A stretch of 64,000 nt of DNA from Sphingobacteruim zhuxiongii. Lineage in GTDB: Bacteria; Bacteroidota; Bacteroidia; Sphingobacteriales; Sphingobacteriaceae. The translations under genes and the position numbers were made by a program. Location of the stretch: contig NZ_CP045652.1 of NCBI RefSeq assembly GCF_009557615.1, positions 1,736,001 to 1,800,000 of the forward strand, read 5' to 3'. The notes below the pieces were generated by a model. That model made no database searches. It was not told the origin of the DNA and saw nothing but the letters and a program-made list of their open reading frames with translations. Shown in pieces: positions 7,563-17,027 of the stretch. Each line of letters opens with the position of its first letter. Position 1 is the first letter of the stretch.

Positions 7563-10500
7563 AAGACCCAATAGGTTCGTTTGAAACCATAAAAGAGAAT
7601 TTTATTCGTTATATAAAAACTGCGTTCAGAACAAAGTTTGAAGGCATTGAAAAGGAGCGTTATGACTTATTGAACTATGACAGAGTACTTTATCGTAAGC
7701 CTTGGATTGAGCCTTTGCCCGATTATGTCTCAAGTGGAAAAAAGATAAATGATTTAACACTTGAAGATTTAGGAAATGCGTTGAGTGATGCAGAAGTCAA
7801 AACATTTAAGGGGCTTGTAAATACGGGACTTGTTGGGGATTTCCCTTTACATTTGCACCAAGCGGAAATGTTGAAACAAACCTTGCTTGGAAATAATTGC
7901 ATTATTACTTCCGGTACAGGTTCGGGAAAAACGGAATCATTCTTACTGCCACTATTCGCCCAGCTTTCAAAAGAACTTTCCAATTGGCAAGCCCCAAACC
8001 AAAAATCCACAAGTATAAATAATTGGTGGTGTGATAATGGTGGACTTTCTGCAAAGGAAATTGTCAACACTTCGAACTTCACTTTAAGCAATGTGGTAAG
8101 GCAACGCAACCACGAAACTAGGAAAGCCGGAGTAAGAGCATTGATACTCTACCCAATGAACGCTTTGGTAGAAGACCAAATGAGCCGTTTGCGAAAAGCA
8201 TTGGATTCAGACGATACAAGAAATTGGTTAAGTGAAAATACTAATGGCAACGCAATTTATTTTGGAAGATATAACGGGAGTTCACCTGTTGCCGGAGAAT
8301 TGAAAAAAGTAAAAGATGACGGAGCTTTTGTAATAAACACAAGGAAAGTAAATCAACTTAAAGGACAGTTACAACAGATAGAAACAGATTCAAACCGTGT
8401 AGCAGAATACATTCAAAAAACGGGAAAAATAGGAAGTGAGGCCAAGGATTTGAAATCATTTTTCCAACGTTTAGATGGTGCAGAAATGAGGTGCCGATTT
8501 GATATGCAAGTCACACCGCCCGACATTATGATTACCAACTATTCAATGTTGAGCATAATGTTAATGCGTGATATTGACAAAGGAATTTTTGATGAAACAA
8601 AACAATGGTTAGAAGAAAGCGAAAACAACATTTTTCACTTAATCATTGACGAGTTGCATTTATACAGAGGAACGCAAGGAACAGAAGTTGCGTATTTGCT
8701 CAAACTTGTTCTTAATCGTTTAGGCTTAAATCCTAATCACCCACAATTACGCATTCTTGCTTCCAGTGCTTCGTTGGAAGCAAAAGAAGAAACGAAAGAA
8801 GGAAAAGAAAGTAAACAGTTTTTGAAAGACTTTTTTGGGACAGAAAAACCGTTCAAAATCATTGAAGGAAAGAATAATGAAATTACAGCGTTTTCTGAAA
8901 ATAGCAGAAAACTACCAATTACCCCTTTCAAAGAAATTGCAAAAAAGTTTTCGGAAGTAGAAGGAAACATAGCTGATGAAAATTTTATTTCAACTTGCGA
9001 AGCAACAGCAACGCAACTTGCAACAACGTTCAATTTATCACAAGACGGAAATGGAATTTCAAAATTACTATCGGTAATTACCAATCCAAACTTTCAATTG
9101 AAAGAACGTTTATTTTCGCCTTGTCAGGATTACAAAGCTGTTTGCTCAATACAAGCAAATGGCGATGATGCAAATGGAAAATATTTTGCTGAAACAATTT
9201 TTGAAAATACAGCTAACAAAGATGATTTAGAAAACGCTTTGCGTGGTTTATTGATTGCAAGAGCAATGTTAGACGAACCTGAATTCAAAATCATTGTAGA
9301 CAAAATTCCTGATGACAGAAAGTTGCCACGTTTCAGATTTCACTATTTCTTTAGAAACATCGAAGGTATTTGGGCTTCTGTAAAACCTGATGACGTTGAT
9401 GAAATATATTCTGATGGAGAACGCACAGTTGGAAAACTTTATTCTAATACACGAATAAATTCGGAAAACGGAAATCGTATTTTGGAACTACTTTATTGCG
9501 ATAATTGCGGAACGACATTGTTTGGCGGAAGTCGATTAGTTACAGGTAATGGTACTTTTGAATTACTTCCAATCAGCCCAAACATTGAAGGCATTCCGGA
9601 AAAAACACCAGCAAAATTGGTAGAAAAAAGAAGTTATCAGGAATATGCTGTTTTTTGGGCTTGTGGTAATCAAATTTATGATCGTGACAATTATGATTTA
9701 AGCAAATTGGGCGGAACTACTGAAAGATATTGGAGACAACCTACATTAAGTACAGAAGAGCAAGGTAATTACAAGTCTGAATGGATTGAAGCATCATTGA
9801 ATTGTATTTCTGGGGATATACATTTTACATACGACGAAGCAAACAAAAATTCTGAGCAATGGATTAAAGGTTATTATTTCACCATAACCCCCAATAACTC
9901 CAATCGTGATATTGCATCCCCTGATGCAAATGGAAACATCTCCACAATAGAAACACACAAAGCATTGCCAAGCGTCTGTCCAAGTTGTGGTATAAATCAT
10001 TCAAAATTTAAGCAAGAATTAAGAAAGAGAAAAACATCGTCAATTCGTAGTTTTAGAACAGGTTTCGCCAAAACAACCCAAATGTTTGCAAAAGAGTTGA
10101 TGTATCAACTTCCAAGCAACGAAGAGGAAAGAAAATTAGTTGTGTTCTCTGATAGTCGTGAAGATGCAGCACAAGTTGCAAACGGAATTGAACGAAATCA
10201 CTTTACTGATTTAATGCGTGAAATTTTAGTAAATGAATTACATTCAAATTTGATGTTACGTTTTAATATTATAAAGGCTTTTGATAATAAAAATGAAGAA
10301 GAAAAAGAAAGGTTTTCAAATGACAATCAACGTCTTTTTGACGAAATGAACACTCTTGTTTACCACTCTAATTCTCCAAACCGACAAGAAAAAGAAAACG
10401 CTCTAGGAAAATTAAACGAAATACGGTCACTAACTCTCAATGTAAGAAGTTTAGTTGATATTACTAATTCAATAAATCTCGCACCGCTTGTAAGGCGTTT

Positions 10501-13500
10501 TGTTGAATTGGGAATAAATCCGGGAGGAAATGATATTTCTTTGCAAACAAGAATGCGGAATAATGACTTTGTTTCTTGGTTTAACCTTATTGATTTCACC
10601 AATTTCCAATGGGCAAACGGAGCAGATCAATCATACATAAACGATTTGAAAGAAGGTTCTTTTGACGGGCTCGCATCGATGTTCTTTGGTTCACTGTTCT
10701 ATTCGTTTGAATCCTCTGCATTGGGTTATGTGTGTATAAATCCGGAATTAGAAGTTGTAGCAGACCAAGCGAGATCGGTTGCTTTAGCAAAAGATGAGTT
10801 TTTACAAATTGTAAATTCTACAATTAGGATTTTAGGGGACAAGTACAAACATAACAAAGTCGAAGATGCAAGTCCTTTCAACTTGACGCAATACAATGAT
10901 TTTCCGGGGCAAATAAAAAAGTACATTCGTGCCGTTGCAAATAGGTTTTCAAAACAAGAAAACGAAATTGGTGATGCAGTATTCAATACACTTTCAATAA
11001 GCGGTTTGTTGACAGCTAATAAAGGAATTCAAATTGAAGAACTTTTCATCAAAGTTGCACAAGCAACCGATCAAGTGTGGACAACTACAAGAGGAAATAG
11101 GCCACATTTGCATTTTAGTGGAGGCATTTGCACTCATTCTGTGACAGCGTTACAAACGCCACATAGCAAAATTTGTGATGATATTTGGAAAGATAATTAC
11201 CTTTCTTACAATGCAATTAAACAACAGCGTCCGCCAATTCGTTTGCATTGTGAAGAACTTACCGGACAAACAGACGACCAATTTGAAAGGCAACGGCATT
11301 TTAGAAATATCATTTTGCCAGATGAAGGCAATAGACAAGTAAAAGCAATTGATTTGTTGAGCGTAACGACAACACTTGAAGTTGGGGTTGATATTGGAGC
11401 ATTACAAGCCGTGATGTTGGGAAATATGCCGCCTCAACGTTTCAATTATCAACAAAGAGTTGGTCGTGCAGGTCGTAGAGGGCAAGCCTATTCCGTGATT
11501 TTGACTTTTTGCAGAGGTAGAAGCCACGATGAATTTTATTTTGCAAACCCTCAAAAAATCACAGGTGATGCACCGCCAACACCTTTCTTGACAATGGGAC
11601 AAGAGCGGATTTTTAAACGGTTGCTTGCAAAAGAAATTTTAAGGAGAGCATACGTTGAAAAAGATATTGATGTTAGTTCTGATGAAAAATCAAGTGTTCA
11701 CGGAGAATTTGGCTCTACTGATAGTTGGGACACATACAGAATAGAAATTACAGATTGGATAAACAATAACAAAGTAGCGATTGAATCAACGGTTGATGCT
11801 TTGCTGACTGAACAACTAAAAGGGAAAAGAGAAGAATTTATCAATTGGGTTATAGATACAACAACCCAAAATGGATTGATTGGGAAAGCTCAAAGTATAA
11901 GAGACAACGAAGAAATTGCAACAAACGATATTTCTGAAAAGTTTGCCGAAGGCGGGATTTTACCAATGTTCGGAATGCCAACTACCGTTAAAAACTTGTA
12001 TCACGGCATAAACAGAAAACTTGAACCACTTTCAATAGACCGAGCGCAAGCAATGGCTATTTATGAATTTGCACCGGGTGCACAGAAAACAAAAGACAAG
12101 GCAATTCATCAGGTTATTGGTTTTACAAGTGATTTTATCAATACGCGTAGAAACGGAAATCAAATTGTAACAAATGTTGAAACCAACAACTTACTTCCGT
12201 TTTCACTAAACCGTTGGTTTGTTCGTTGTAGGTCTTGCGGGTTTTTTGAAACATATTCGGAAGAACGAAAAGTAGAATTGGAAAACCAAAACCAATTTGA
12301 TGTTTGTCCAAATTGTGGTGAAGACAACCCAAATAAATATCAACGACCTTTCATGCTGAAATCACCAAGAGGATACAGAACAAATCTTTCAGTAGGAAGC
12401 GATACGAAAGATGATTCGGAGTTTTTGCTTTCACGGCCACCAATTTTTGCAGAAAAAATCGGTTCAGCAAATACGGGAAAAATAAGTAATGCCTCAATTT
12501 CCATTTCAGATAACGATGTTACTTGGAGAGTAAATACAAATTCCGATAGGTTTTTCACAGGAAAACTTTACAACACAAACAACAAATTTCCTTTCAATCA
12601 AAACGGATTTTGGTTTAATAATCAATGGCTCTTGAATGATTTAGCCGTACCGACAAATGACAGCAATGGTTGTTCCATGTTTGTTCAACAAAACGCAACA
12701 AATACAGACGAGCAAATTGCGTTAGCAAGCAATAAAAATACAGAAATATTCAGAATAGCACCTTCGACTATTCCTTTGGAACTTGACTTGAATATGTTTT
12801 TTAGTGAAACAGATTTGCCTCACGTTAAAGCACAAAGCAACGGTGTTCGTTCAGGATATTATTCAGCCGCTTTTTTGCTTCAACGGATTTTGGCTGACAG
12901 ACTTGATGTTGACCCAACCGAAATTGAAATTGCTGACATTTCAATGAAAGTGCTTGAAGACGGTACAAACAGAAGAATTGCAGAAATTATTTTGACTGAT
13001 GAATTGCCAAATGGTTCGGGCTTTGTGAGATTTTTATACAACGATTTTCAAAACATTCTTTCGGAAGCAATGGAACCAAGTAATATGAATAGTTATTTAG
13101 GAAAAATTCATTCACAAATACATCAGACAAAATGTGATGATGCTTGTTACGATTGCTTGAAAGTATATAGGAATATGAATTATCACAGTTTGCTTGATTG
13201 GCGATTAGGTTTATCAATGCTCCGTGTGATGAATGATTCAACTTTCGTTTGCGGTGCTGATGGAAATTTCAACTTTGTCGAATTACAAGATTGGCTTGCT
13301 TTTGCAAAAGAGTTGAGAAATGGTTTTGCTCAGAGTTTTGGCTTCTCACATACAGCAGAAATAAAAGGTTTGCCAATTATCAAATTTGGAAGAAATCAAA
13401 GAAATGTGATAATGATTGTTCACCCATTTTGGAATATGAAAGATTTTAAAGAAGCAAATTGGTTGGCTGAAATCTATTATGAAATCACAGAACATACTGA

Positions 13501-13588
13501 AAGTAACGGAGGAAAAATTAGCATAATAGACTCATTCAACTTACATCGCAGACCGGGTTGGTGTTATGAAAAATTGATAGAGAGATGA
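7559..13588 (+). CDS. druE: DruE-like giant DEAH helicase with DUF1998 C-terminal module
   Basis: This 2009-residue protein is an SF2 helicase. Walker A GTGSGKT is at residues 119-125, the Walker B/DEAH variant DELH at 364-367, LASSAS (motif III) near 400, TTTLEVGVDIG (motif V) near 1270, and QRVGRAGRRG (motif VI) at 1299-1308. Cysteine pairs at 647/650 and 807/810 could form one zinc ribbon; a second set lies at 1557/1560 and 1583/1586. The C-terminal C1859, C1863 and C1866 followed by LKVYRN is the signature of the MZB/DUF1998 module. Helicase plus DUF1998 in one chain of about 2000 residues is the hallmark of DruE; in DISARM these are two proteins, DrmA and DrmB. All motor motifs are intact. 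It probably translocates on nucleic acid and feeds the nuclease encoded next. Confidence 0.88.
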   Translation: MKDPIGSFETIKENFIRYIKTAFRTKFEGIEKERYDLLNYDRVLYRKPWIEPLPDYVSSGKKINDLTLEDLGNALSDAEVKTFKGLVNTGLVGDFPLHLHQAEMLKQTLLGNNCIITSGTGSGKTESFLLPLFAQLSKELSNWQAPNQKSTSINNWWCDNGGLSAKEIVNTSNFTLSNVVRQRNHETRKAGVRALILYPMNALVEDQMSRLRKALDSDDTRNWLSENTNGNAIYFGRYNGSSPVAGELKKVKDDGAFVINTRKVNQLKGQLQQIETDSNRVAEYIQKTGKIGSEAKDLKSFFQRLDGAEMRCRFDMQVTPPDIMITNYSMLSIMLMRDIDKGIFDETKQWLEESENNIFHLIIDELHLYRGTQGTEVAYLLKLVLNRLGLNPNHPQLRILASSASLEAKEETKEGKESKQFLKDFFGTEKPFKIIEGKNNEITAFSENSRKLPITPFKEIAKKFSEVEGNIADENFISTCEATATQLATTFNLSQDGNGISKLLSVITNPNFQLKERLFSPCQDYKAVCSIQANGDDANGKYFAETIFENTANKDDLENALRGLLIARAMLDEPEFKIIVDKIPDDRKLPRFRFHYFFRNIEGIWASVKPDDVDEIYSDGERTVGKLYSNTRINSENGNRILELLYCDNCGTTLFGGSRLVTGNGTFELLPISPNIEGIPEKTPAKLVEKRSYQEYAVFWACGNQIYDRDNYDLSKLGGTTERYWRQPTLSTEEQGNYKSEWIEASLNCISGDIHFTYDEANKNSEQWIKGYYFTITPNNSNRDIASPDANGNISTIETHKALPSVCPSCGINHSKFKQELRKRKTSSIRSFRTGFAKTTQMFAKELMYQLPSNEEERKLVVFSDSREDAAQVANGIERNHFTDLMREILVNELHSNLMLRFNIIKAFDNKNEEEKERFSNDNQRLFDEMNTLVYHSNSPNRQEKENALGKLNEIRSLTLNVRSLVDITNSINLAPLVRRFVELGINPGGNDISLQTRMRNNDFVSWFNLIDFTNFQWANGADQSYINDLKEGSFDGLASMFFGSLFYSFESSALGYVCINPELEVVADQARSVALAKDEFLQIVNSTIRILGDKYKHNKVEDASPFNLTQYNDFPGQIKKYIRAVANRFSKQENEIGDAVFNTLSISGLLTANKGIQIEELFIKVAQATDQVWTTTRGNRPHLHFSGGICTHSVTALQTPHSKICDDIWKDNYLSYNAIKQQRPPIRLHCEELTGQTDDQFERQRHFRNIILPDEGNRQVKAIDLLSVTTTLEVGVDIGALQAVMLGNMPPQRFNYQQRVGRAGRRGQAYSVILTFCRGRSHDEFYFANPQKITGDAPPTPFLTMGQERIFKRLLAKEILRRAYVEKDIDVSSDEKSSVHGEFGSTDSWDTYRIEITDWINNNKVAIESTVDALLTEQLKGKREEFINWVIDTTTQNGLIGKAQSIRDNEEIATNDISEKFAEGGILPMFGMPTTVKNLYHGINRKLEPLSIDRAQAMAIYEFAPGAQKTKDKAIHQVIGFTSDFINTRRNGNQIVTNVETNNLLPFSLNRWFVRCRSCGFFETYSEERKVELENQNQFDVCPNCGEDNPNKYQRPFMLKSPRGYRTNLSVGSDTKDDSEFLLSRPPIFAEKIGSANTGKISNASISISDNDVTWRVNTNSDRFFTGKLYNTNNKFPFNQNGFWFNNQWLLNDLAVPTNDSNGCSMFVQQNATNTDEQIALASNKNTEIFRIAPSTIPLELDLNMFFSETDLPHVKAQSNGVRSGYYSAAFLLQRILADRLDVDPTEIEIADISMKVLEDGTNRRIAEIILTDELPNGSGFVRFLYNDFQNILSEAMEPSNMNSYLGKIHSQIHQTKCDDACYDCLKVYRNMNYHSLLDWRLGLSMLRVMNDSTFVCGADGNFNFVELQDWLAFAKELRNGFAQSFGFSHTAEIKGLPIIKFGRNQRNVIMIVHPFWNMKDFKEANWLAEIYYEITEHTESNGGKISIIDSFNLHRRPGWCYEKLIER

Positions 13589-14664
13589 TGAATAGAATTG
13601 GAGAAATAAATTTCAAGGAAATCAAACGTATTTCGCCAAGCCAATTTTATTCAATGAAAAATTGTGCTTACAAATCTTTATTGGCAGAAGCGTTTGATAA
13701 GAAGCCTTTACTTCCACTTTCGCCTAATGCCTATTTCGGTACAGTATTGCACAAAATACTTGAATTGATTGCAAAAGGGGTTGTAAAAAATGAAGATGAT
13801 TTTAATACGGAGTTTGATAAGCAATTGAAAATAGTTGAAGAGGATCTGCAGGAAAATAGTTTTGGATTTTTCGTTCCACTCCAAAAAAAGTTGAAAAATT
13901 TCGGCTTGAAAAAAATCCAGTTAAAAAGACATTTAAGAAACGAACCTAAACAACAAGCGAATTTAGGTGACATAAATTTTTATTCTGAAAGATGGTTTGA
14001 ATCGGAGGATAAATTGATTGGAGGGAAAGTTGATTTAATAATTGAAAATAACGATAACATAGAAATTATAGACTTTAAAACCGGAGCGATTACAAAAGAT
14101 TGTTTAGATGATGAGGGCGAATTATATTCTGATGTAAAAGAAGAATACAAAGAGCAACTTAAGCTTTATGCCTATTTGTATTTTGAAAACACGAATAGGT
14201 TTCCAACGAGTTTAAGCTTGGTGGATTTAGCGAATCAAAAGTTTATGGTTACGTTTTCCGAAGAAGAATGTAAAATAATATATGATGAAGCAAAAAATCT
14301 TTTAAAGACAACGAATAACTGTATAAGTACAAAATCATTTTCAGTTACTCCAACAGAAGTAAACTGCAAGTATTGTTTATATAGGCCAGCTTGTTCTTTT
14401 TTTATCAGAAAACTTGAAACTGATTTTTCATTTAATGATGTTTTCGGAGAAATTAAAGACGTGAAGAAATTTCAAAATGGGAATGTGAGTGTGTTTTTGC
14501 AAAATGGTACAAGGCAATTGACCATCAAAAACTTTAATTCTGAAAAATTTGACGAATTAAGCTATAAAAGAAAGAAAAAAATAAGTATTTACAATTTGCG
14601 AAAAGAGTCAACAGATTTTGTCTATTCTGTTACCGATACGACAATGATTTATGAACAAATTTAA
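13585..14664 (+). CDS. PD-(D/E)XK nuclease, RecB/AddB/Cas4-like, with predicted Fe-S cluster
   Basis: This 359-residue protein starts inside the helicase stop (4-bp overlap). It has all the hallmarks of a RecB-family nuclease: FGTVLHKILE with H56, GGKVD with D150, IIDFKTG with D163 and K165, and QLKLYAY with Q191 and Y195. C27 (MKNCAYK) together with C261, C264 and C270 (CKYCLYRPAC) gives the C-Xn-C-X2-C-X5-C layout that binds a 4Fe-4S cluster in AddB and Cas4 enzymes. The C-terminal 85 residues are beyond that module and may hold a small beta domain. The expected activity is metal-dependent DNA cleavage coupled to the helicase. I cannot match it to a named Druantia subunit with certainty. 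Confidence 0.85.
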   Translation: MMNRIGEINFKEIKRISPSQFYSMKNCAYKSLLAEAFDKKPLLPLSPNAYFGTVLHKILELIAKGVVKNEDDFNTEFDKQLKIVEEDLQENSFGFFVPLQKKLKNFGLKKIQLKRHLRNEPKQQANLGDINFYSERWFESEDKLIGGKVDLIIENNDNIEIIDFKTGAITKDCLDDEGELYSDVKEEYKEQLKLYAYLYFENTNRFPTSLSLVDLANQKFMVTFSEEECKIIYDEAKNLLKTTNNCISTKSFSVTPTEVNCKYCLYRPACSFFIRKLETDFSFNDVFGEIKDVKKFQNGNVSVFLQNGTRQLTIKNFNSEKFDELSYKRKKKISIYNLRKESTDFVYSVTDTTMIYEQI

Positions 14665-15787
14665 CGAACATAAAATCCCTGTTCTCTCCTTTTATTCCGG
14701 GGGAGGATTTATGGATATGGGCTTTGAGAAAGCTGGTTTTGAAATTGTTTGGACGAACGAGTTCGATAAAGTGTTTGCAAAACTTCATGCAGCTGGGATT
14801 ACTTCATGGAGAAAATCTCGAGGAAATGGAATTAAAGCAGAAATTTTTAATACGAAGTCAATTACAGACGTAAAATCAAACGAAATAATCAAAGAAGCAT
14901 TTCCTAATGGAAAACCAGAACATTTTGGAATAATTGGTGGTCCACCTTGCCAAGACTTTAGTATGAATGGTTCGCGAAAAGGTTTTGAGGGCGAGAGAGG
15001 TAAACTTACGATTGTTTTTTTTGATAAGATTTTGGAATTGAAACCTACCTTTTTCGTGATGGAAAATGTAACCGGTTTAACAAAAAGGAAAGAAACAAAG
15101 GAATTTTTGCAAGCGCTGTTGAAAAGAATCGAGAACGAATATTACGTCGACCATGAGAAGTTAAACTCATTGGATTTTGGTGTTCCTCAACACCGAGAAA
15201 GAATTTTTTTTGTTGGAATTAGAAAAGAATTTCTTGATAAAAAAAATGTTGAACGAAGCTCTTTCGGCAAGTGGTTCCCTTTTCCAATAAATGCAAAATA
15301 TGAGAATGCTTTAACCAAATATAATTGGGGCAAACAAAGTGAATTTGGTGCGTCCGTGATTAAATCTAAAGATGTGCCAATTGAGTTGTGTGTTGAAAAA
15401 TGTCTTGTGCCACAAAACCAGATAAATTTGACTCCTAACGCAAATGAATTTTTCAATTTGCACGTGAGCGAAGAGAAATTATGTGCAATTAACGAAGGTG
15501 AAACAAATAGACCCTCCTTTAAGCGTCTTCATCGTTTCAAATATAGCCCTACAACTTGTTACGGTAATAATGAAGTTCATTTACACCCTTACGAGCACAG
15601 ACGTTTGTCTGTACGTGAAGCATTGAGGATACAAGGAGTGCCTGATGAATACGTTTTACCGGAGGAATTACCTTTGACAAAGAAATTCAAGATGATAGGA
15701 AACGGTGTCCCTGTTCCGCTTGCAGAGGCTGTTGCTGAGGCGGTATTGGAGTTTATTTATAAGAACATAATTAAAATGAAAGTGTAA
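14651..15787 (+). CDS. C5-cytosine DNA methyltransferase of the defence operon
   Basis: This 378-residue enzyme carries the C5-MTase motifs in order: I (FYSGGGFMDMGF, residues 14-25), IV with the catalytic Cys (GPPCQDFS, C100), VI (MENV), VIII (QHRERIFFVG), then a variable target-recognition stretch, IX-region (REALRIQGVPDEY) and X (GNGVPVPLAEAV). It would methylate host DNA, as DruM and DrmMII are thought to, so that the helicase-nuclease spares self. The start overlaps the nuclease stop by 14 bp. The last codon (GTG) and stop (TAA) lie at the junction with the IS at 15783. Reconstructing the pre-insertion sequence gives a 386-residue protein ending AIDQSFSNI, so the IS replaces nine residues by one Val. 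All catalytic motifs are upstream, so it is probably still active. Confidence 0.92.
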   Translation: MNKFNEHKIPVLSFYSGGGFMDMGFEKAGFEIVWTNEFDKVFAKLHAAGITSWRKSRGNGIKAEIFNTKSITDVKSNEIIKEAFPNGKPEHFGIIGGPPCQDFSMNGSRKGFEGERGKLTIVFFDKILELKPTFFVMENVTGLTKRKETKEFLQALLKRIENEYYVDHEKLNSLDFGVPQHRERIFFVGIRKEFLDKKNVERSSFGKWFPFPINAKYENALTKYNWGKQSEFGASVIKSKDVPIELCVEKCLVPQNQINLTPNANEFFNLHVSEEKLCAINEGETNRPSFKRLHRFKYSPTTCYGNNEVHLHPYEHRRLSVREALRIQGVPDEYVLPEELPLTKKFKMIGNGVPVPLAEAVAEAVLEFIYKNIIKMKV

Positions 15788-15874
15788 TCCTCCCTATTTT
15801 CGGACTGGCATCCAGGCGAGTTTTCAAATTTAAAAATAGTTGTTATCAATAGGTCAATCTTTTTTAAAGTTGAC

Positions 15875-16846
15875 CTATTGATAACATGCCGCCGGCAGGG
15901 CATCGTATTCCATTGGTGTCTTTCCTCCCAATGACTCATGTGGTCTTCTGTAGTTGTAATCCTGAATCCATTCTTCTGCAAGTATCTGTACTTGCTGTGT
16001 ATCTTCAAAGAGGTAGGCATCAAGGATACTTTCCCGAAACGTGCGGTTGAAACGTTCAATGTAACCGTTTTGCATCGGCCTGCCTGGTTGAATGTACTGT
16101 ATATCTATTTCTTTGCCAGCACACCAATCTCGAAATTCCCTACTGATAAATTCAGGGCCGTTATCCGTACGGAAACGTGAAGGTTTTCCCTGCTCTTTTA
16201 TGATGCGTTCCAATAGATAGGTTACTTTGTTTGCTGGCATACTGTGCGCAACCTCAATAGCGATGGCCTGTCTATTAAAATCATCAATGATATTCAGGGT
16301 CCTGAACTTGCGCTTATTGGTCAGTACATCGCTCATGAAGTCCAGAGACCATGTTTTAAGCGGCCTTTCTGGAATCGATAACGGTTGCTTTACCCGGGCT
16401 GGAAGTCGTCTCCTGACCTTTCTGCGACGGTTCATCCCCAAGAGTTGATACACCCTGCGGATTCGTTTGTAGTTCCACTTCAGTCCCTCGTGTCGGATAC
16501 GTGAATAGTAAAGGTCCTGTCCTTCGGTTGGATACCGATCGGCCAGCTCTCGGAGCTTCGCTATCGTTTCGCTGTCGTCCTTCCTGTTCCTGTAATAATA
16601 CATCGACTTGGGCAGGTTGACAACCTTGCAGGCCCTGCTGATGCTGATCTGGTGCATAGAAATAACATAAGCAGCCATATCCTTGCGCTGGCAGGGCCTC
16701 AGAACTTTTTTGAGAGTACGTCCTTGAGGATCTTGTGGTCCAGGACGAGGTCCGCATACATCTGCTTGAGACGGCGGTTCTCTTCCTCCAGTTCCTTCAT
16801 GCGGCGCAGCTCTTGGCTGTCCATCCCGGAATACTTCTTCTTCCAA
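15875..16846 (-). CDS. IS3-family OrfB transposase (DDE integrase)
   Basis: The open frame gives 323 residues, but its first 50 or so are the other frame of orfA, so the real product is probably the OrfAB fusion made by -1 frameshifting. The useful part starts at about QRKDMAAYVISMHQISISRA. It has the HTH_21 region with SKMYYY-type residues (PKSMYYYRNRKDD), then the rve core with catalytic Asp in SLDFMSD, Asp in FRTDNGPEF and Glu in NGYIERFNRTFRE, and the terminal YRRPHESLGGKTPMEY. All three catalytic acids are present, so the element should be mobile. Confidence 0.9.
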   Translation of the reverse strand: MEEEVFRDGQPRAAPHEGTGGREPPSQADVCGPRPGPQDPQGRTLKKVLRPCQRKDMAAYVISMHQISISRACKVVNLPKSMYYYRNRKDDSETIAKLRELADRYPTEGQDLYYSRIRHEGLKWNYKRIRRVYQLLGMNRRRKVRRRLPARVKQPLSIPERPLKTWSLDFMSDVLTNKRKFRTLNIIDDFNRQAIAIEVAHSMPANKVTYLLERIIKEQGKPSRFRTDNGPEFISREFRDWCAGKEIDIQYIQPGRPMQNGYIERFNRTFRESILDAYLFEDTQQVQILAEEWIQDYNYRRPHESLGGKTPMEYDALPAACYQ

Positions 16847-16965
16847 GTGTAAAAGGTGGCTTGGTGGACACCCAACTCCCTGCAGATGTCCGAAGTGCTT
16901 TTACCCGATTCATGTTGCTTGATCGCAGAAACGATTTGGCTCTCGCTGATTCTTGTCTTTTTCAT
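16699..16965 (-). CDS. IS3-family OrfA (helix-turn-helix DNA-binding protein)
   Basis: This 88-residue protein has the usual OrfA order: MKKTRISESQIVSAIKQHES, a helix-turn-helix (TSDICRELGVHQATFYTWKK), then a leucine-rich coiled-coil tail (MKELEEENRRLKQMYADLVL). It binds the IS ends and helps regulate transposition. Near its 3' end the message contains AAAAAAG (minus strand, 16705-16711), where a -1 shift would join it to the OrfB frame and make the active OrfAB transposase. Confidence 0.9.
   Translation of the reverse strand: MKKTRISESQIVSAIKQHESGKSTSDICRELGVHQATFYTWKKKYSGMDSQELRRMKELEEENRRLKQMYADLVLDHKILKDVLSKKF
16705..16711 (-). promoter_or_regulatory. Programmed -1 ribosomal frameshift site AAAAAAG
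   Basis: The A6G heptamer lies in the overlap of orfA and orfB (read on the minus strand), the standard slippery site of many IS3-family elements. Confidence 0.65.
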
Positions 16966-17027
16966 TGTACTGTTCTAAGTTACGAATTTTCGCGTTTCAG
17001 ACAGTCCGAATTTTCGGGAGGGTTACA

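Larger units (their letters stand above)
15783..17027 (-). mobile_element. Intact IS3-family insertion sequence with target duplication
   Basis: The ends are TGTAATCCTCCC on the left (from 15783) and, read inward from 17027, TGTAACCCTCCC; both go on to CGGACTG, giving a repeat of about 24 bp. The element is 1245 bp. A 4-bp direct repeat AAAG flanks it (15779-15782 and 17028-17031), showing a simple and probably recent transposition. It carries orfA and orfB on the minus strand, linked by a slippery AAAAAAG. A perfect 16-bp stem (15842-15857 with 15870-15885) overlaps the 3' end of orfB and may act as a transcription stop at the IS end. Confidence 0.92.

Noticed and set aside
4716..15787. Identification as a DISARM system
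   Set aside because: DISARM encodes the helicase (DrmA) and DUF1998 protein (DrmB) separately and has a PLD-type DrmC; here the two are one chain and the nuclease is PD-(D/E)XK, so Druantia fits better.
16356..16757. 133-codon open frame inside the second IS3 element
   Set aside because: It is the out-of-frame shadow of the transposase gene.
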